A stretch of 64,000 nucleotides of DNA from Pelecanus crispus (lineage: Eukaryota; Chordata; Aves; Pelecaniformes; Pelecanidae). This document shows positions 1-13,494 of the stretch, piece after piece; the first letter of the stretch is position 1; every line of letters starts with the position of its first letter. The notes under the pieces are model-generated. The model was not told the DNA's origin. It did no database searches and was given only the letters and a program-made list of their open reading frames with translations. A program made the position numbers and the translations under genes. The stretch is taken from positions 4,972,372 through 5,036,371 of the forward strand of contig NC_134655.1 of the NCBI RefSeq assembly GCF_030463565.1. Direction: 5' to 3'.

Positions 1-1269
1 GGTGTAACACCAGGTAGGAGGATTGAACTTTTAGGAAAAAAATGTTAGCAACAGGATAAAAACAATGGGAGAGAAAAGGGACTGATTGTCTAACAGGCAC
101 AAGCCTGACACCAGGGCATGGAAAAAAAAATCACAGTCATCTTCAAGGGTGCAGTAACACTTCTAATCAGCATTTTTTCTTATAAAGGAAGGTGTTGCTG
201 ATTGCTTAGCACCTGTCAGGACTGAGCTGATGGGAGCTCATACCCTGCTGGTAGTGAGATTCATGCATTCATCTCCCCACCAAAACATAAGATTAATGGA
301 TAGCTCTTGAAGTCAGGGCAGCAGTGTGAGTACGTACGGGCAGTTACACATCCCATCCTGACTCCTTCCAGGCAGACCAGGCTGCTCTGCAAGGTCTTTA
401 CAGCCACACGAGAGGCTCGGGCAGTGGTTACAGCACGTAGCTGTCTAGTACTTGGTGTCCTTCCCAGTCCCGATGCTGTCTCCGTGCTGATACTCCAGCC
501 TACCAGGCGGTCTCGTTATACCCCGGGGGGAAGATACTGTTTGGCTCTGCTGCCTCTCGGGGTCTCAGGAAGGGTGGGGAACATTTGCCTTTGATCCGTA
601 ATTGTTCTGCTACCACAAAGACCCCTGTGGGATGCCGCAAAATACCAACGCAAGTTTGCTGTGGCAGATTTCCTGCTATGACAAATTTCTGCAGAGTCCT
701 GCCAAAATACTCGCTGCTCGCTTTGCGCCGATAGCCTATCATTGCGCCCCGCTCCTCTTGCTGAGCCACCTAGTAGCAAAGATAGCGGCTGAGTCAAGGA
801 GCTCTCGTTTGACCCTTAGATGGGAGACACATTGTCATAGGCAAGGGCGTCTCACCAGGAAAGCAGCCTTCACAATGGCAGGAAATATCTGCCAGACAAG
901 AGAGAAGGGAGCTGGTCCAGGGGCTGGAGCGTTTTTTGTGTGATTTTTGGACACCTGGTCTTCGCTCTGCTTTGCGCTTTCTGTGTGACTTGGAGCAAGT
1001 CGCCCGAGCATCTGAATCCCTTTTGTACCTTCTCATAAGTTTCTAAAGGAGTTCAGGCATGCTGGTAGGAATTAGGAGCCTAGGTAACTTTGTTCATCTG
1101 ACCCTAAATTTCATTGCACCCCAGTCCCTTATCTTCAGGGTGGGAACACCAATGTTGCCTGCCTCCCTGGTCTGTAGTGAGGATAACACTATGAAACATA
1201 ACAAGATTCTTTGAGGACTTAAGGATACCTTAAATAGAACTTCATAGTAATAATAAATAAATATCTTAC

Positions 1270-1430
1270 GGTATGCAGTTGGCTCTCTTTGGCACTGTAA
1301 AAGCTCCACTGAATAAAGAAACTTCCCAGCGGTTCAGAACTCTTGTATGTACAGAGGAGGGTTGCGTTTCCACCTGTAGTAACATTCACTGTCTTCTCAG
1401 GGACGGTCACCACAACACCGCTGACGTGGC
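1270..1430 (-). CDS. VSIG1: VSIG1-like coding exon 2: first half of V-set Ig domain
   Basis: The 161-nt exon is flanked on the minus strand by a CTGCCCACAG acceptor and a GTAAGATAT donor. It enters in phase 1 (two bases complete a Gly codon) and leaves in phase 0 after 53 more codons. It shows the V-set B-strand cysteine (LLCTY), the C-strand tryptophan (IQWSF), and two N-glycosylation sequons (NVT and NAT). The second V-domain cysteine (D-x-G-x-Y-x-C) must lie in the next exon, outside the window. Confidence 0.8.
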
Positions 1431-4400
1431 CTGTGGGCAGTAAGCGTGGTGAGGAGAGATCAGCCGGGGCCGACCCTGGGAGCCGTGCGGGAGCGCCTTG
1501 CTCCCTGCGTTATCGAAGAAACCTGTAGGACATGTCTATTCATTCTCCTTTTCAGTACAGTTTCCCTTGGGCTTTGTGTGGAAATTTTAGTGATAACAGG
1601 CTGGCAGTGGGTAAAAGGTAACAAGCAAATAAATGCCCCAGACTACCTGTGCGCTTAAAACAAGCAATATTCTGAAAAAGCAGAGTTCCTAAAAATGTTC
1701 TCACTTGCAGAGACTTGTCCTCTTACTGAGAGCCTGTGGCTAAACCAAACCTTTCTTCTGCACTCGCAGTGCTCTCCTGCACCTTGCACTCTCATTCGCA
1801 GCTGTCTCTAGCCCTCTTTTACACCCTTCTTGCCCTCTTTTTTTGCAGCTGTTCCTTTAGATGTCTGATCTTCTTTACCGTGGATCACCATCTTCTACAG
1901 TGTTATCTCTTACTAAATGCTTACGTTCTGACTTGGACTCAGTGGCACTGTTGGGTTCCCCCAGGCTGGAGGCCAGCAGCCTTTCTCTGCTTTTGCTAAT
2001 TACTTTGCTTTTGTTTAGGTTTCTTAGGGCTTACATGCAAAAACTAAACTGCTCTTTTCCAATGCTTTGACATTGGAAACGTCAAGCTGAGCTTTTTGGA
2101 ACTGCTTTTATTGTGTGGGTTGTGAGAAATTCTGTGATAACTTGATCAACCCTTTCTGTTGTGCTCAAAGCAGAAAGGGAGCAAAAATAACTTGTGAGCC
2201 CTTTCCCATAATGTTCCAATCAGTCTTAGCTACACAGCCTTATAAATGAAAGGAATCGAGCACCATCTTACAGAATTTATCTGTTTCTGTTCTCCACGTA
2301 AGTTACTAGCAATGGTGACATATGGCAACAAAGCTAGAGCTGTCAGAAAAGTAAGTCTGAATGTCAAGGTTTTGCTAGATCACTGAGGCCAGTTTTAAAG
2401 CTACTGCCTAAAGATTCTGAAGGAGAACATACTTCTTTTGAATGTGATGGAAAACATAAGTCTTTTGGAGCTTTCTGTGCAAAACAGGCAAGGTGAGAAC
2501 TTCATGTTATAATTTGCATGTGGGCTTACTGCACATATGAATGATAGAGGCAAAACATACAAAACTTTCTTCTCAGTGAAATATCTGTACATCTTATGTT
2601 TGGGTGCTGCTTTTGAGAGTTTAAGCAGAACTGCCAGTAATACCAAAAGAGTATTTTGCTCAAACTATCAGCCCTATGAGAGAGAACATTGTTTAAAAAA
2701 GAAATATAATCTATTTTGACATTTTTAACCATGTAAATATTGCGGATTCATCAGTTGCTACAATATGCAAACCTATCTGAACCTAGAGTCTGAATTCTTC
2801 GGGATCCGTTTTCCTTGTTTGATGGCTTCAATAGTAAAAGCTCACTGCAGGGAAGAAGGGAATAATCAACTTTCCATGTTGGTGGTGGCTAGGATGAGAA
2901 CTAGCGGGTTTAAACTACAGCAAGATTTACATTATATGTGAAGACAGTCTCCCAGGAATGGCTGGAGACTGACCTAAATGTGTCAAACCTGCCTTGGGGA
3001 AAGAGGGGATCTCAGCGCTGCCTGCAAGTCCTGCTTGTCCTGTTAGTTCACAGTAGCTTAATCCTTACTGAGATCTAACATAAAAGCCGTGTAATATTAT
3101 TTTAGATGTCTCAGTTCACCATTCTCAGCTTTAAGAATTAGAGTTGGCCAGAGGATAATAGTTTCTTGCTGCAGTAATACTTGCAGGTTTACATGTATTT
3201 ATTTTCTGCTCTTCGCCGGATTAAAGCTATGTTCTTTCAACACAATATCATTCTACTGAAAACATTCATTTTCCAGTCATCTGCTCCACGTATTTCCTTT
3301 ATCATTCTCTGGTTTTGGAGTCAGGAGTGCCACAGAGCCTGGCTGTTATAAGCTTTTCCAGAAGAAATCAATTTTAGCAGAAGTGACTCCGCAAAGCATT
3401 CTAGCTTCCATGAAGCTCTCTGTTTTGAAGAAATATGTTTAGTTGAAATAGGCTTTGCTCTAGGAAAAATATAAAGCCAAAACCTATCAAACTTCCATTG
3501 TCCAGCAAGGCTGTTCAAAGCCATCCATCACTAATTGTAAGATGGCGCTTTTGACTAAAATGGAGCAAACTGGACCCACAGAGCCTGTTCCCTCCTCACA
3601 GAAGTTCATGGGAGTTTTGCTTTGCATTTAGTTCACTGTTTACAGTTTCAAACTCGTAATCGCATTTCATACATACAGGCCTTTTGGTTTCAATGAAAAA
3701 AAGTGCATGAGTAAGAAGTAACTTAGTGAAAAAAGCTAGTGTAAACAGGACCATAACTTGATAAAAATAGTTGATCCATGTCTTTTACTCATCAATATTA
3801 CCATAAGATCGCTTCCTTGCTACAGAGAAAGTCATTGCAGTTAATTGGGAATCACCCACTTTCACTGAAGTCCCATGCAGTTTTTTAGCACTCATGAAGT
3901 AAATCCAAGCTTGCTGATCTTTTCCTAGCCGCTGCAGAAACCCCCAGTCAGTGGCAGCCATCAGTATGGACAGACGAGTAGTCTTAAATCCAGAACTTTA
4001 AAATTAGAGACATTGTTTTGAAAAGTATTGGTACTAACACTGAATTACTTTTCATTTCTAAGGCAAAAATCTGTGGGGTTTATGTGTGTGTGTGAGAGAT
4101 ACCATTGAAACACCAGGAGCGACTATTTAAAATATTTTTCTGGCATCCAAACCAGATCATTCCATCTTGAAAAGAAAACGTGGACACTAACTTCCATTTT
4201 CTTTAGTGGATACAGAGGCTGTTCATCTCCATGGAGCATTAGACTTAAAATGTCTACCTTTGTATAGATTAAAAATAAAGCTTAGCACAATTAAATGTCC
4301 TTGAAACATGAATAATGTATAATCTTTAATATACTATATAATTCCTAGATTCCACAATTTATTACATCCTCACTTCAGAGAAATCCAAAGAATTATTTGC

Positions 4401-4849
4401 ATGCTTAAAGTTAAGCATTCCCCATAATTTTTTTTTGACCAGCATTTCTTAGGGCTATTACCAAGGGGAGACAAAAGTCAAATGTGAGAAAACTTAACCT
4501 TGAGATGCTTGAGAGACCCTAACGTGACCCTACGTGAGAGCTCTTTGCGTCTTCCTGGCTTTAGAGCAAAGCGTTAATTTACCAAAGCTAAAATTCTGTT
4601 CTTGAGCAAAAAACTCTTACCAGTCAGTGGTCAGCTTGCTGATTTCCGCAAAAATGGCATAGCGTTATAAGCATGATTTTCATTCCATCCTGAAATAAAT
4701 CTTGAATGTTCTTCTAGTTTGCCAGTCAGGTTCACCTGCTCTCTTAATTCAACAAGTTCCTTTGTTCCAGTGCTATTTCGATTTAGTTTGTTATTCTTAC
4801 CTGTAAGGATGGCTAGAATTGGAAGTATCTCCAGCATCGTTGCAAACAT
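1270..4849 (-). CDS. VSIG1: VSIG1-like Ig-superfamily membrane protein, 5' part (two exons, runs off left edge)
   Basis: Two minus-strand coding exons (4801-4849 and 1270-1430) join in phase and give a signal peptide followed by the first half of a V-set Ig domain. VSIG1/CTX proteins are type I membrane adhesion molecules of gastric and other epithelia and thymocytes, with a V-set then a C2-set domain, a membrane segment and a cytoplasmic tail. The joined N-terminus resembles what I recall of VSIG1, including a G-x-V-S-x-V-x-V-T-(I/V)-P stretch after the leader, and the leader lengths agree (16 residues before the split Gly). The rest of the V domain and all later exons are not in the window; I searched 1-1269 on the minus strand and found none. 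A related family member (VSIG2, GPA33 or bird ChT1/CTX) is possible. Confidence 0.72.
1431..4800 (-). other. VSIG1-like intron 1 (no other gene seen)
   Basis: About 3.4 kb of AT-rich non-coding sequence between the leader exon and the Ig exon. I see no further exon, RNA gene or recognisable repeat in it. The left 1269 bases of the window are the start of the next intron and likewise show nothing codable. Confidence 0.55.
4801..4849 (-). CDS. VSIG1: VSIG1-like coding exon 1: signal peptide
   Basis: The start ATG is at 4849-4847 and is the first in-frame ATG after the upstream stop. It encodes MFATMLEILPILAILT plus one base of the next codon, a short hydrophobic secretion leader. The donor on the minus strand reads GTAAGA from 4800 downwards. 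The exon ends in phase 1, which is what the Ig exon at 1270-1430 needs. A second ATG four codons on could also be used. The 5' UTR boundary is not visible. Confidence 0.72.
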
Positions 4850-7800
4850 TTCCTTGACGTTGGGAGAGAAAAGAGACCAGATGCTGCTTCTGACTTCGAC
4901 GAACACTCAACTGTTTTTTTTTTTAAAGTGGGTTTTTGTTTTCCTTATCAGCTGCCTATCAACACGTCAATAAGTTTTTTTCATTCTCCTTCTTTATCAC
5001 GTGTGTGCCTTTCTCTGACTAGTGGTGTGACTGTTCAGTTGAAATCATTTAGTGGGGTTTGAGCAACTGAGGGGTTTGTTAATAATAAACCTTTGAATCA
5101 GAGAAGCCCAGATTCTCCCACTTTTGCCAGGGCCTGGCAGTATTTGCCTACCTAAGTACTTCCACTGAGTACAAGAAGAGTATTTGTGGAGCTATTTAAC
5201 AGGCAATCTGATTACCAGTGTTGGAGTCAGGCCTAATATGAGTAAGGAATAATCTTTATTTCCTGTTAATTCTGTCATTTCTTTTTAAAAATGGGCATGT
5301 GGAGATAACACATTGGACTCATGATTGCCTTGAAATTTCCGTACTGAACTCATCAATAAGATAACACACTGAAATAAAGATAAAATAAACATTATCTTCT
5401 GAACTGATAATAAAATCTGCTTCATTAGTTTTAATCCATGAAGTTGGATGCTACTAATACAAAATGACAAGGTGAATATATTGATTTTTATTTAAATGTT
5501 AATACCTGATTTATATAGTGAAAAAGCAGTGGATGAAGGTTAGGACTTGAAGAACTAGTTACGATCATTTACAGTGGATTACTTTGTCCTTACTGGATGC
5601 AAAACGCCTTCTCTAAGTCTCTGAAGCTCATTAGGAACTGAAGGTGCTCAGCTTCTTGCAGGAGCCAGCTTGGCTTGCTTTATTCCCTGTCACTTGATTG
5701 AGTCTAATTCAAAGCCCCAAGCTGCGATGGGAGTAGCTGCTCCTGTGTACACAGCGAGTAGCTGAAGACGTAACAGAGGGCAGCATTGCCTTTTAGACAT
5801 GTGCCTGTACCCAGGACCAAGACAATTAAAATGGTCAGTGACTTTTTTCCCGTGCTTGTTGAAAACATGGGTCTCGTTCATGCCTGATGATCCCGTCTTT
5901 CTAGTGGCAGGCAAGGGCGGCCACCCTTTCCATGGCAGGGCCCATGCTGCGGCTCGGGAAGCCCTTTTGGCAGGTGGGGTTCAGCGTCTGGCCATGCGTG
6001 GTTGGAGGGGAGAGGTATGCCCAGGCGCTCCCTCATCTCTGATGTGATGTGGTGGTAGATTCTTCAGCACAGAAGTGGTGAGTTACTGGTTGCATCAGCT
6101 GCTATTGGGATCAGGTTTATGGCCTCGGGTAATTTTGTTCTGCTAGATATTTCTGTGCATGGCAGATGCCTAAATAATGTCTGGACAGATGTCAGGGTTT
6201 GAGTATATTCCTACATGAGCCATCTCCAAAAGTTTTATAAAAGATGTCTTTTCCTTAGTTCTGGCAGCACTTCACACAGCATTCCCACAGGGTGGGCAGT
6301 GCTTGCCTTTTTGTGATGGGGAGGACAAGACTTGGAACAGTTAAATTTTTCATCCAAGGATGCGCAGGTGACACAGAGTCCAGAAAGGAGTATGTACTTT
6401 GAAAGACTGAAATTCAAATTCAGGTTTCTTCCAAAACATGAAAAGCGTTTAGATTCACCTTCACTAGAGAAGCATGGAGGGATCCCAAATGCACATGGGA
6501 AGTTCTTACTGGCTTTCCCCAGGTCAGCCTAAAATGGGAGCTGCTGCTGCTGTTTTCCAGTCATTTAGCTATGGATGAGCACAAATGATCTGAACGTGAG
6601 CGCAGTGTACAGACCCAAGATCGCCTTTGGCAGCTCCATAATACCCAGAAGGAATCTCACTAATAGCTCACAGAGCATTGATCCTTTGCAAAAGACAGCA
6701 ATTTTCAAGAAGATGCAAAAAACGTTGCCACCCCACACGGCAGGTCAGCACGCACCTGCATAGACCTGCGTGTTTGCTATAATATCAGCGTGTCCTCTAA
6801 TTCCCTCTCATTTATCAGCACCGAAGTCCTTTCTCTGGTACTTGAGGCACCCTCCGTTAATATACATTTTCTCCCTGTTTTATTCACTTTTTGTGAATTA
6901 AGTCTCTGAAGGATGACAGAACTACATTCCTGGAGGGTGAAATGCTCAGTTTGACCAGAGAACAGGAGCCAATAACACAACTTGTGCCCTAATATGCGCC
7001 CGTTTTAGCTTGGGATGCAGGGCTGAGATTACCAATTACGGAGCGGGTTTATCTCGTAGCGAATGATTACAACCATCAATCCTTTTTTACAGAGGATACT
7101 GAACACCAGTAGTATTTACTTTTGACTATTACCAGCCTGGGGCTCATTTCACACCGTCAAACCAGAAGCGTGTACCCCTAAAGCTAATCTTCCAAGCCAT
7201 CCAGGGTTATTCTCCTGTGAAGGTAATAGATGGTACCTGTCAGCTGCTGGTTTTGCTTCTAGCTCATTGCTACTAGAGCAGCACTGCCTGTTCAAATGTC
7301 ACCTTTGGAAAAGAACTGAACACAGAAAGCAAAATCTGGTTTGGTTTGATGACGGTTAAGGTTAGGTTACAGTGGGACAACGAAGCAGCTCTCGCTTACA
7401 CCGCTGGCCCTTGGCTAAGAGGAGAGAACAGCCCAGAGTGCAGCAATGGCAGCAGTCACTTTGCCATGGGTGGAGCAAAGACTCTTTATCTCGAGATAAA
7501 ATGGAAAGGGCCAGTACCAGGAACTGTATGTTAACAGACTTTGTGACTCAAATCTGTGTACACTGAAACGTATTCAGAAATGTTCCCTTCCAAGCAACTC
7601 CCTTGTATTCACTCTATAAATAGGAGTGTCAGTCATTAAAAAAATGAGGCCCAGAGGCACACCCAGAGCAAGGCCGCATCGCCCAGCCACGCACTACTCC
7701 GATATTTAGGGGTTGCTTCTGTCGCCCTGAAACCTAGTTTTAAAACTTCCTGTAGAATTCCATGTTTAACTTGACAAAGATCAGCAACACGTCAACTGCT

Positions 7801-8565
7801 TTGTCTTCCTGAAATATGCTAAATGCGTGATTGTTCAAAGACACCAAACCCAGCATAACGTGATTTACAAAGCTCTCTAGTTCGGTATCACATCTGATTG
7901 CTGGGATGAAGAGTGCAATTAAAGAGTCAAACAAGTACAGTAAAAAAGCTGCTTTAAGCCTCTAAATCCATCATTAGGTTGACCTTCCAATGCACTTTAC
8001 AGTTTGCTTGCTTATTGCAGAGCCTCATTTGTTGTCTAAAAAACATTTATAAGCCTTTGCTGGAGTGTTTGCTGCCTAAAAGTTAATTCATGAACTCACT
8101 GTTATTTTCAAGCTCACAGAGAGTGGAAGTCTGTAAAGGTACTAATAATATAAACTCTTCTGAGGAGAGCACCATGGCTTGTCACCTCAGCTTGGTCAGA
8201 AATATGCTTAATCCTCTGTATCCACTTCCCAGAAAAGGCAACAGCTTATTATCAGAAAGCACAGTACCTTTTCCTTATAAAGGTGCTGGAATGGTCTTTT
8301 GTATATTGCCCCTTTTCTCACTCCAGAAAGAAGTACTTTTTTCCTCCTAACCATTCAAAAGGCAGGGTCCCCTAGAGCAAACTCTTTATCCAACAAGCCT
8401 TCCTCTTTCTGGGGGGAAAAAACCAAAAAAGCACTGAAACGAGATACACCAGATTGGTGATTGCCAGGGATTAGAGGGCTGCGTGGCCAGGCACCAGCAT
8501 GTTGGGCTGGGTTTGGTGGGTTTGTATCTGGGCTTTCTGGCTTCCTTCATATGCTTCTCTGCTAG

Positions 8566-8633
8566 TGTCCTGGTTTTGGCTGGGACAGAGTTAATTTTCT
8601 TCCTAGTAGCTGGTATAGTGCTGTGTTTTAATA
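8566..8633 (+). mobile_element. Truncated avian ERVL-type LTR (5' end only)
   Basis: The stretch from TGTCCTGGTTTTGGCTGGGA through the AGTAGCTGGTATAGTGCTGTG segment closely matches the first 70 or so bases of the solo LTR at 41936-42484. It then diverges into unrelated AT-rich sequence, so only the beginning of the element survives. The same-family match is seen directly between the two copies in this window; the ERVL assignment is from general knowledge of bird repeats. Confidence 0.65.
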
Positions 8634-11600
8634 ACAAATAGTTATTTGGTTAGTGTTTTAATAGCAAATCTTCCAGGCAAAACATCACTAATCGCTGCAG
8701 AGCACAGCAAACTGCAAAAACGAACACCAATCTTTAACAGCTAGCCAGTGTCTCGAGGTGGGTTTCCTGGGCACGGCGGAGCAGCGCGGGCTCACGTGTC
8801 ACATCTGGCTGCAGTGCCTTCGCAGGTCCCTGTCCTGAGGATGGCATAAAAGCTGTTGGGTCGGTGTTGTGGGTGTATCCTGAGCAGTTCTGGCAGCCCT
8901 AAGCATGCCTCCTCTTCATCCTGCTTGCCAGTCAGCAACTTCATCCCAAGAGAGAAACTTTGCCTTATTGTAAGTGGTGTGTATCGCATTATGCTGAGTT
9001 CCAGCTAGATCTCCCATGCTCCGCGTGGTTGGAATACCTCCTGTTTTGACAAGTGATCTGTCAAGGCACATGCTGGCAATTCCATAGGTGAGTCTGTGCT
9101 GAAGTCGGTAGCCCAGGGTGCAGCTAGGGGTGCTCATCGGTGCTTGAGGTTTTCATTTTTTCCCTTAAACTTACAGTGGAAATGTACAGAGAAAGCTATT
9201 CAAGCATCCAGCATCATTTTTATCAGGGTAAGAGTGGATTGCAGTTCTGGCCCTGTCCTAGCTGGGGAGAATCAGTCTGTCCTTGACGCACCCCTGGCAG
9301 TTTTGGGTGGACATAAGCACTTTTCACTGCCTGTCAGGGACAGGTGTGTTGTTGGGTGCAGACGGGCATCACCCCAAAGCTGGCTGTGCTCTGCATCCTC
9401 ACCAGCGTGCTAAGGAGTAACACCTGGGGAGCACTTCGACTATGTATGAATTTTTATTTTATACACGAGCACTGGTAAGCCCAGGTTTATCAGCACTGCT
9501 CTCCCAGTCGGTGGCTGTGACGGCTTGAAGATACCCTGACTCCCTTACCGCATCCTTCCCACCACAACCTTGTGCTTCCCGTTTCCCCATTCCGGCACTG
9601 CCCGCACTGGCATTTCCAGCACAACCCCATGATTTCTCTCCCGCTCCTCAGAAGCTGTGGGCTGTGCAAGCCAGCTGGAGGCTGGAGAACTTCAATGGGA
9701 GAGGAAAGGGACTGAACGCCTTCCCCAGCACAATGAGCCATGCCAGTCCTGTAACTCCCCCCACACCAAGGCTGCCTTCATCGCTGTAATTGCTTCGCTG
9801 ATACCGTGCACGATGGCTCATTTTGCTTACGGCAGGGGTTACCATAAAATCACACACAACTCTCCAGAAAAGGCACCGTCACTTGCTGGCCTGAGCTGTC
9901 TGTGGAGGAACGCTTGTAAAGAGCCCTTTGTGGAGATACAGTCTGAAAGTTTTCAGGAAAAATCAGATGCAACGTACCCTTCCATCTTTCTCCTCTTCCC
10001 AGCCAAGGAAAGGCAGCAGGCTGCAAACTTTCAGCGTGTTTTTGAATCTGCTGTGAACAAGCGGAAAGCCAAGCCAGACACAACCTGAAACCAAACCTGT
10101 CCTTTCATCAAAGGAAAATAGCAGCACTGGCAGACACGGAACTTCCCCTGTGCATACGACTGTTCCTCTTCAAAAGGGAGCAAAAGAAAAGGAAACCAAC
10201 GTGGAGCTGTAACTGAAAAACAATCATAAGAAAAGCCTGGAAATGGAAAAAAACAAATAGGCTTCCAGTAGGCTGGGGGCTTAATGGCGCAGAGAGAATG
10301 GTTGCCTGAGGAAGGCTAAGAAAATGTCCCCATCCTAGGGGATAACTGTGGAATCCAAGAGAATTGTGTGTCCCTGTAAAAACTGCAGCAGATAAATACT
10401 ACCCAGCCACAGAAGTGCAGTCCCCTGCCAGACACCCTAGTAGGCACCTAAGTGATCTTTGTCACCCAAACATTGTCCCAAGTGGGTGACTCGCCGTGCC
10501 GCTCTGCCCACGATATTTCCACTGCTGCGAGGAAAATCACACCTGACAGAAACGGGGTGTGGGAGAGCAAAGAACGTCGCACCCACGTGCTGCTCCTGTC
10601 CTGCCACGGAGGTGCCGAGGGCATGGCACGGCTGCCTCCCGCCTGCCCGCACGCCGGGCACTCACGCACCGATCCTCGCCAGGGCTCCGCGGGGAACATC
10701 CTGGCTGTGCCAGGAACGCTGCTCACGGGAGAGGGATGGCAAAGCGGGTGCAGAGCGTGGCTTTGAGCCAGTTGTTAATGCGTGTTTTAAACAGACCCGC
10801 TGTGGGGCTGGTGATGGCCTGGGCTGTTATTCTAACATTTTCCACATTTCTGGACTACTGCAGTTGGGGTAGCTTGGACAGATTGCTCAAAAATGGGGCA
10901 AGCAGTTAATTCAGTGGGATTTTGTTAAGAGCGGGATTTTGTTAAGAGCATTCAAAATCCTAGACCTCTGCCATCTCATCTGGCCTGTTTGACAGACACA
11001 GAAAATGTAGGAAGTTTTCTTCCCCTGTATCAGCTGTAGGAAGCTGATGCCTGCTGCAGCTGAAGGGATTTGTTTGTGTGCAACGCATTGCAATAGAGCT
11101 CTAACACGTGTACCCACAGCGGTGTTTATTTAGTCATCCAAGTCCCACGTGAAATCGGTGCAAATGTGAGCACCTGGATAAATTTATGGATCTGGCTCAG
11201 GCCTGTTGGGTTGATGGTAACACTCCCCTTGTCTTCCCTGCCTTCTGTCCTGAGAAAAGCATAAAAAAGCAGAGAAGTGGCTGCTAGCAATGCTGCCCCA
11301 GACCTCCTGGGGATGCCGGTGTAGCATCCACGTGACCCAGGACTGGGCTGCCTTGGATTGTGCTGGACTGGGATGATGGGGGAGCTGGAGAGAGTTTTGT
11401 TGCAGAAGCAGAGTGATGGTTTTGCAGCAGTTGTGGTGTTGGTATAAATGGTAAGTTTTACCCCCTCGTTTGGCGGGTGAGCTGAGCACCACGGGTGCCC
11501 TGGCTGATGCAGGCTAAAGAACGACTTTCTAGGAAAAAGTGCCACCATCAAAGAATCCGTTTATGCGCTGTGGCTCAGGTGTCAAAACCAAAGCAAGCTC

Positions 11601-13494
11601 TCCGCTGCATGGTAAATCACAGTAAAGTGGTTCTGTCTTTGTACAATTGCTTGTTCCCTTGAATTAGCATGGCTGCATAACCTTTTCACTGCACATGATT
11701 AACTCTCGTTGTTACGTCTTTTTTTTTTTTTCCTTGTTCTTTTTCATATAGTTTCAGAATTGAAGCTAATAAAGCAAAAAAAAAAAAAAGGAAAATTCAC
11801 AGTGGGGATCTGGGGATTAAACTGTCTGTCAGCCTTATCGGAGGGAAAGGTCTTTTTTCTCATCATCATTTGCATTTTCATAGGTTAACAATTTCTGAAA
11901 CTGTTAAGTGATGTTCCTTGAGTTTGGCAGCATTTGTTGTACTTGTCTAACATGAAAAATGCTTTCCGCGTAAGAGCACATATAACTGTATAATTTATAT
12001 GGTGCCTGCTTGCCCTAACAGGTAGGATAATGTAATTTTAGGATTACTGTGCCAAATGAAAACACGGCATAAAATCCATGCAGTTGCGCTGGACTCGATG
12101 GTTTCCACCTGCTTCTGCCGTCTCTGAAATGGAGGGTTTAGGTGGATAATGTTAAAACAATGCTAGTGTTTGGTGCTTTTCAAACACACCAATACATCCT
12201 GTCAAATGAATTCAAGGCGATCTCATTCTTTATTTTAAAAAATAGCTAGTGTTTAATTTTCACTCTTTCAAGGAAATGCTTGGACGCAGTGACCTCAGCG
12301 CTGACCTCAGCTGCTCCCTACTGCAAGCAGGGAGGAATTGCTAAAATCTCTTCGCTTTTGGCGTGCTCCGTTTTAGCAAAGAGACTAAAGCAGCCTCTGG
12401 TGTCTGAGCGTTGCTTGGCCTGCTGGAGTTTCTCCTGGGTGCTCATCCTTTTCGTTTTACCTCGCCTAACTGGCCCCGGCCGGGAGCCTCCGGGAGAAGC
12501 TGTTGGGCGCGCAGGCTCTGCAGCTTGGCTGCCCTCTGGAGGAGCCTGCCTTCGGCGGGACCGCACGGCCGCCTTCTTGGGGAGGCGGAATAACAGCTGT
12601 CTGTGCCATTAATTAGTAATTAATAGTTGTATAGCTCGCTTTACCTCAGCTGCCCTTCTCCAGGCGTGTGTGCCGGCCTCCCACTGCTGCTCCCGCACCA
12701 GCTCCTTGAGGTGGGATGGGATGGGGTGTTTTCCTTGGGAGACTCTGGGTTCCCCAAAGCTGGGCAGTGCTTTAGAAATGCTGCGATATGTTAAGGTGAG
12801 CACGCTAATGCGAGGTGAAGTACGAGCAACTCCTTGCTTAGTGCCTGGTTTCGATGAGGCTTTTCCTTTTGATTCCCAGGAGCTTCATACTGGGAGAATG
12901 TTACTTGTTTAGCTGATTTTAATTCTCAGGAAGAATGATATGATGCTTCCAATCCTGCTTTGTTAATAATCTCATTAGAGTTGTCTTAATTATTTTAATT
13001 CCACTTAGTATGACTGCAGTGGTGTGATGTGATGAAGCTGTCGAGCAGAGGATCAGCTATCCTGAATAAAAAACAGCGTGGAAGGCTGGCAGAGATAAAC
13101 CTAAGCACTTTTGTTTGATTTGCTTGTGGCAGGCAACCAAAGTTATTCATCAACTGATCAGGACTCAGATCCTGTAGCCCGGCAGCTTTGTTACACACCA
13201 TGTATAAGCAGTTCGAATTCTTTGGAAGCGCTTGTTAGTCTTCGGTCATCAAGTAGGCAGTGAGTTTGCAAACCGGAGGGAAGTAATGGAAAATGAAACT
13301 GTCAGCAGCCCGTACATCATGGGAGCAGCTGGGAAAGCAATCACTTAGATGACTTCATCTGATAAACACATGAATCTTAATGGTGTGTAGGGTGTAACCT
13401 TTGAAGAACAACTGTCTAATCCAGTTGTACACAGCAATTTGATTCAAACGAGCTAATAAAAGCAGCGGGGCAGCCTGGCCTGGCACAGTTACAT

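Noticed and set aside
9657-10088. Plus-strand 143-codon frame
   Set aside because: No domain, signal or splice context recognised; composition looks like random sequence.
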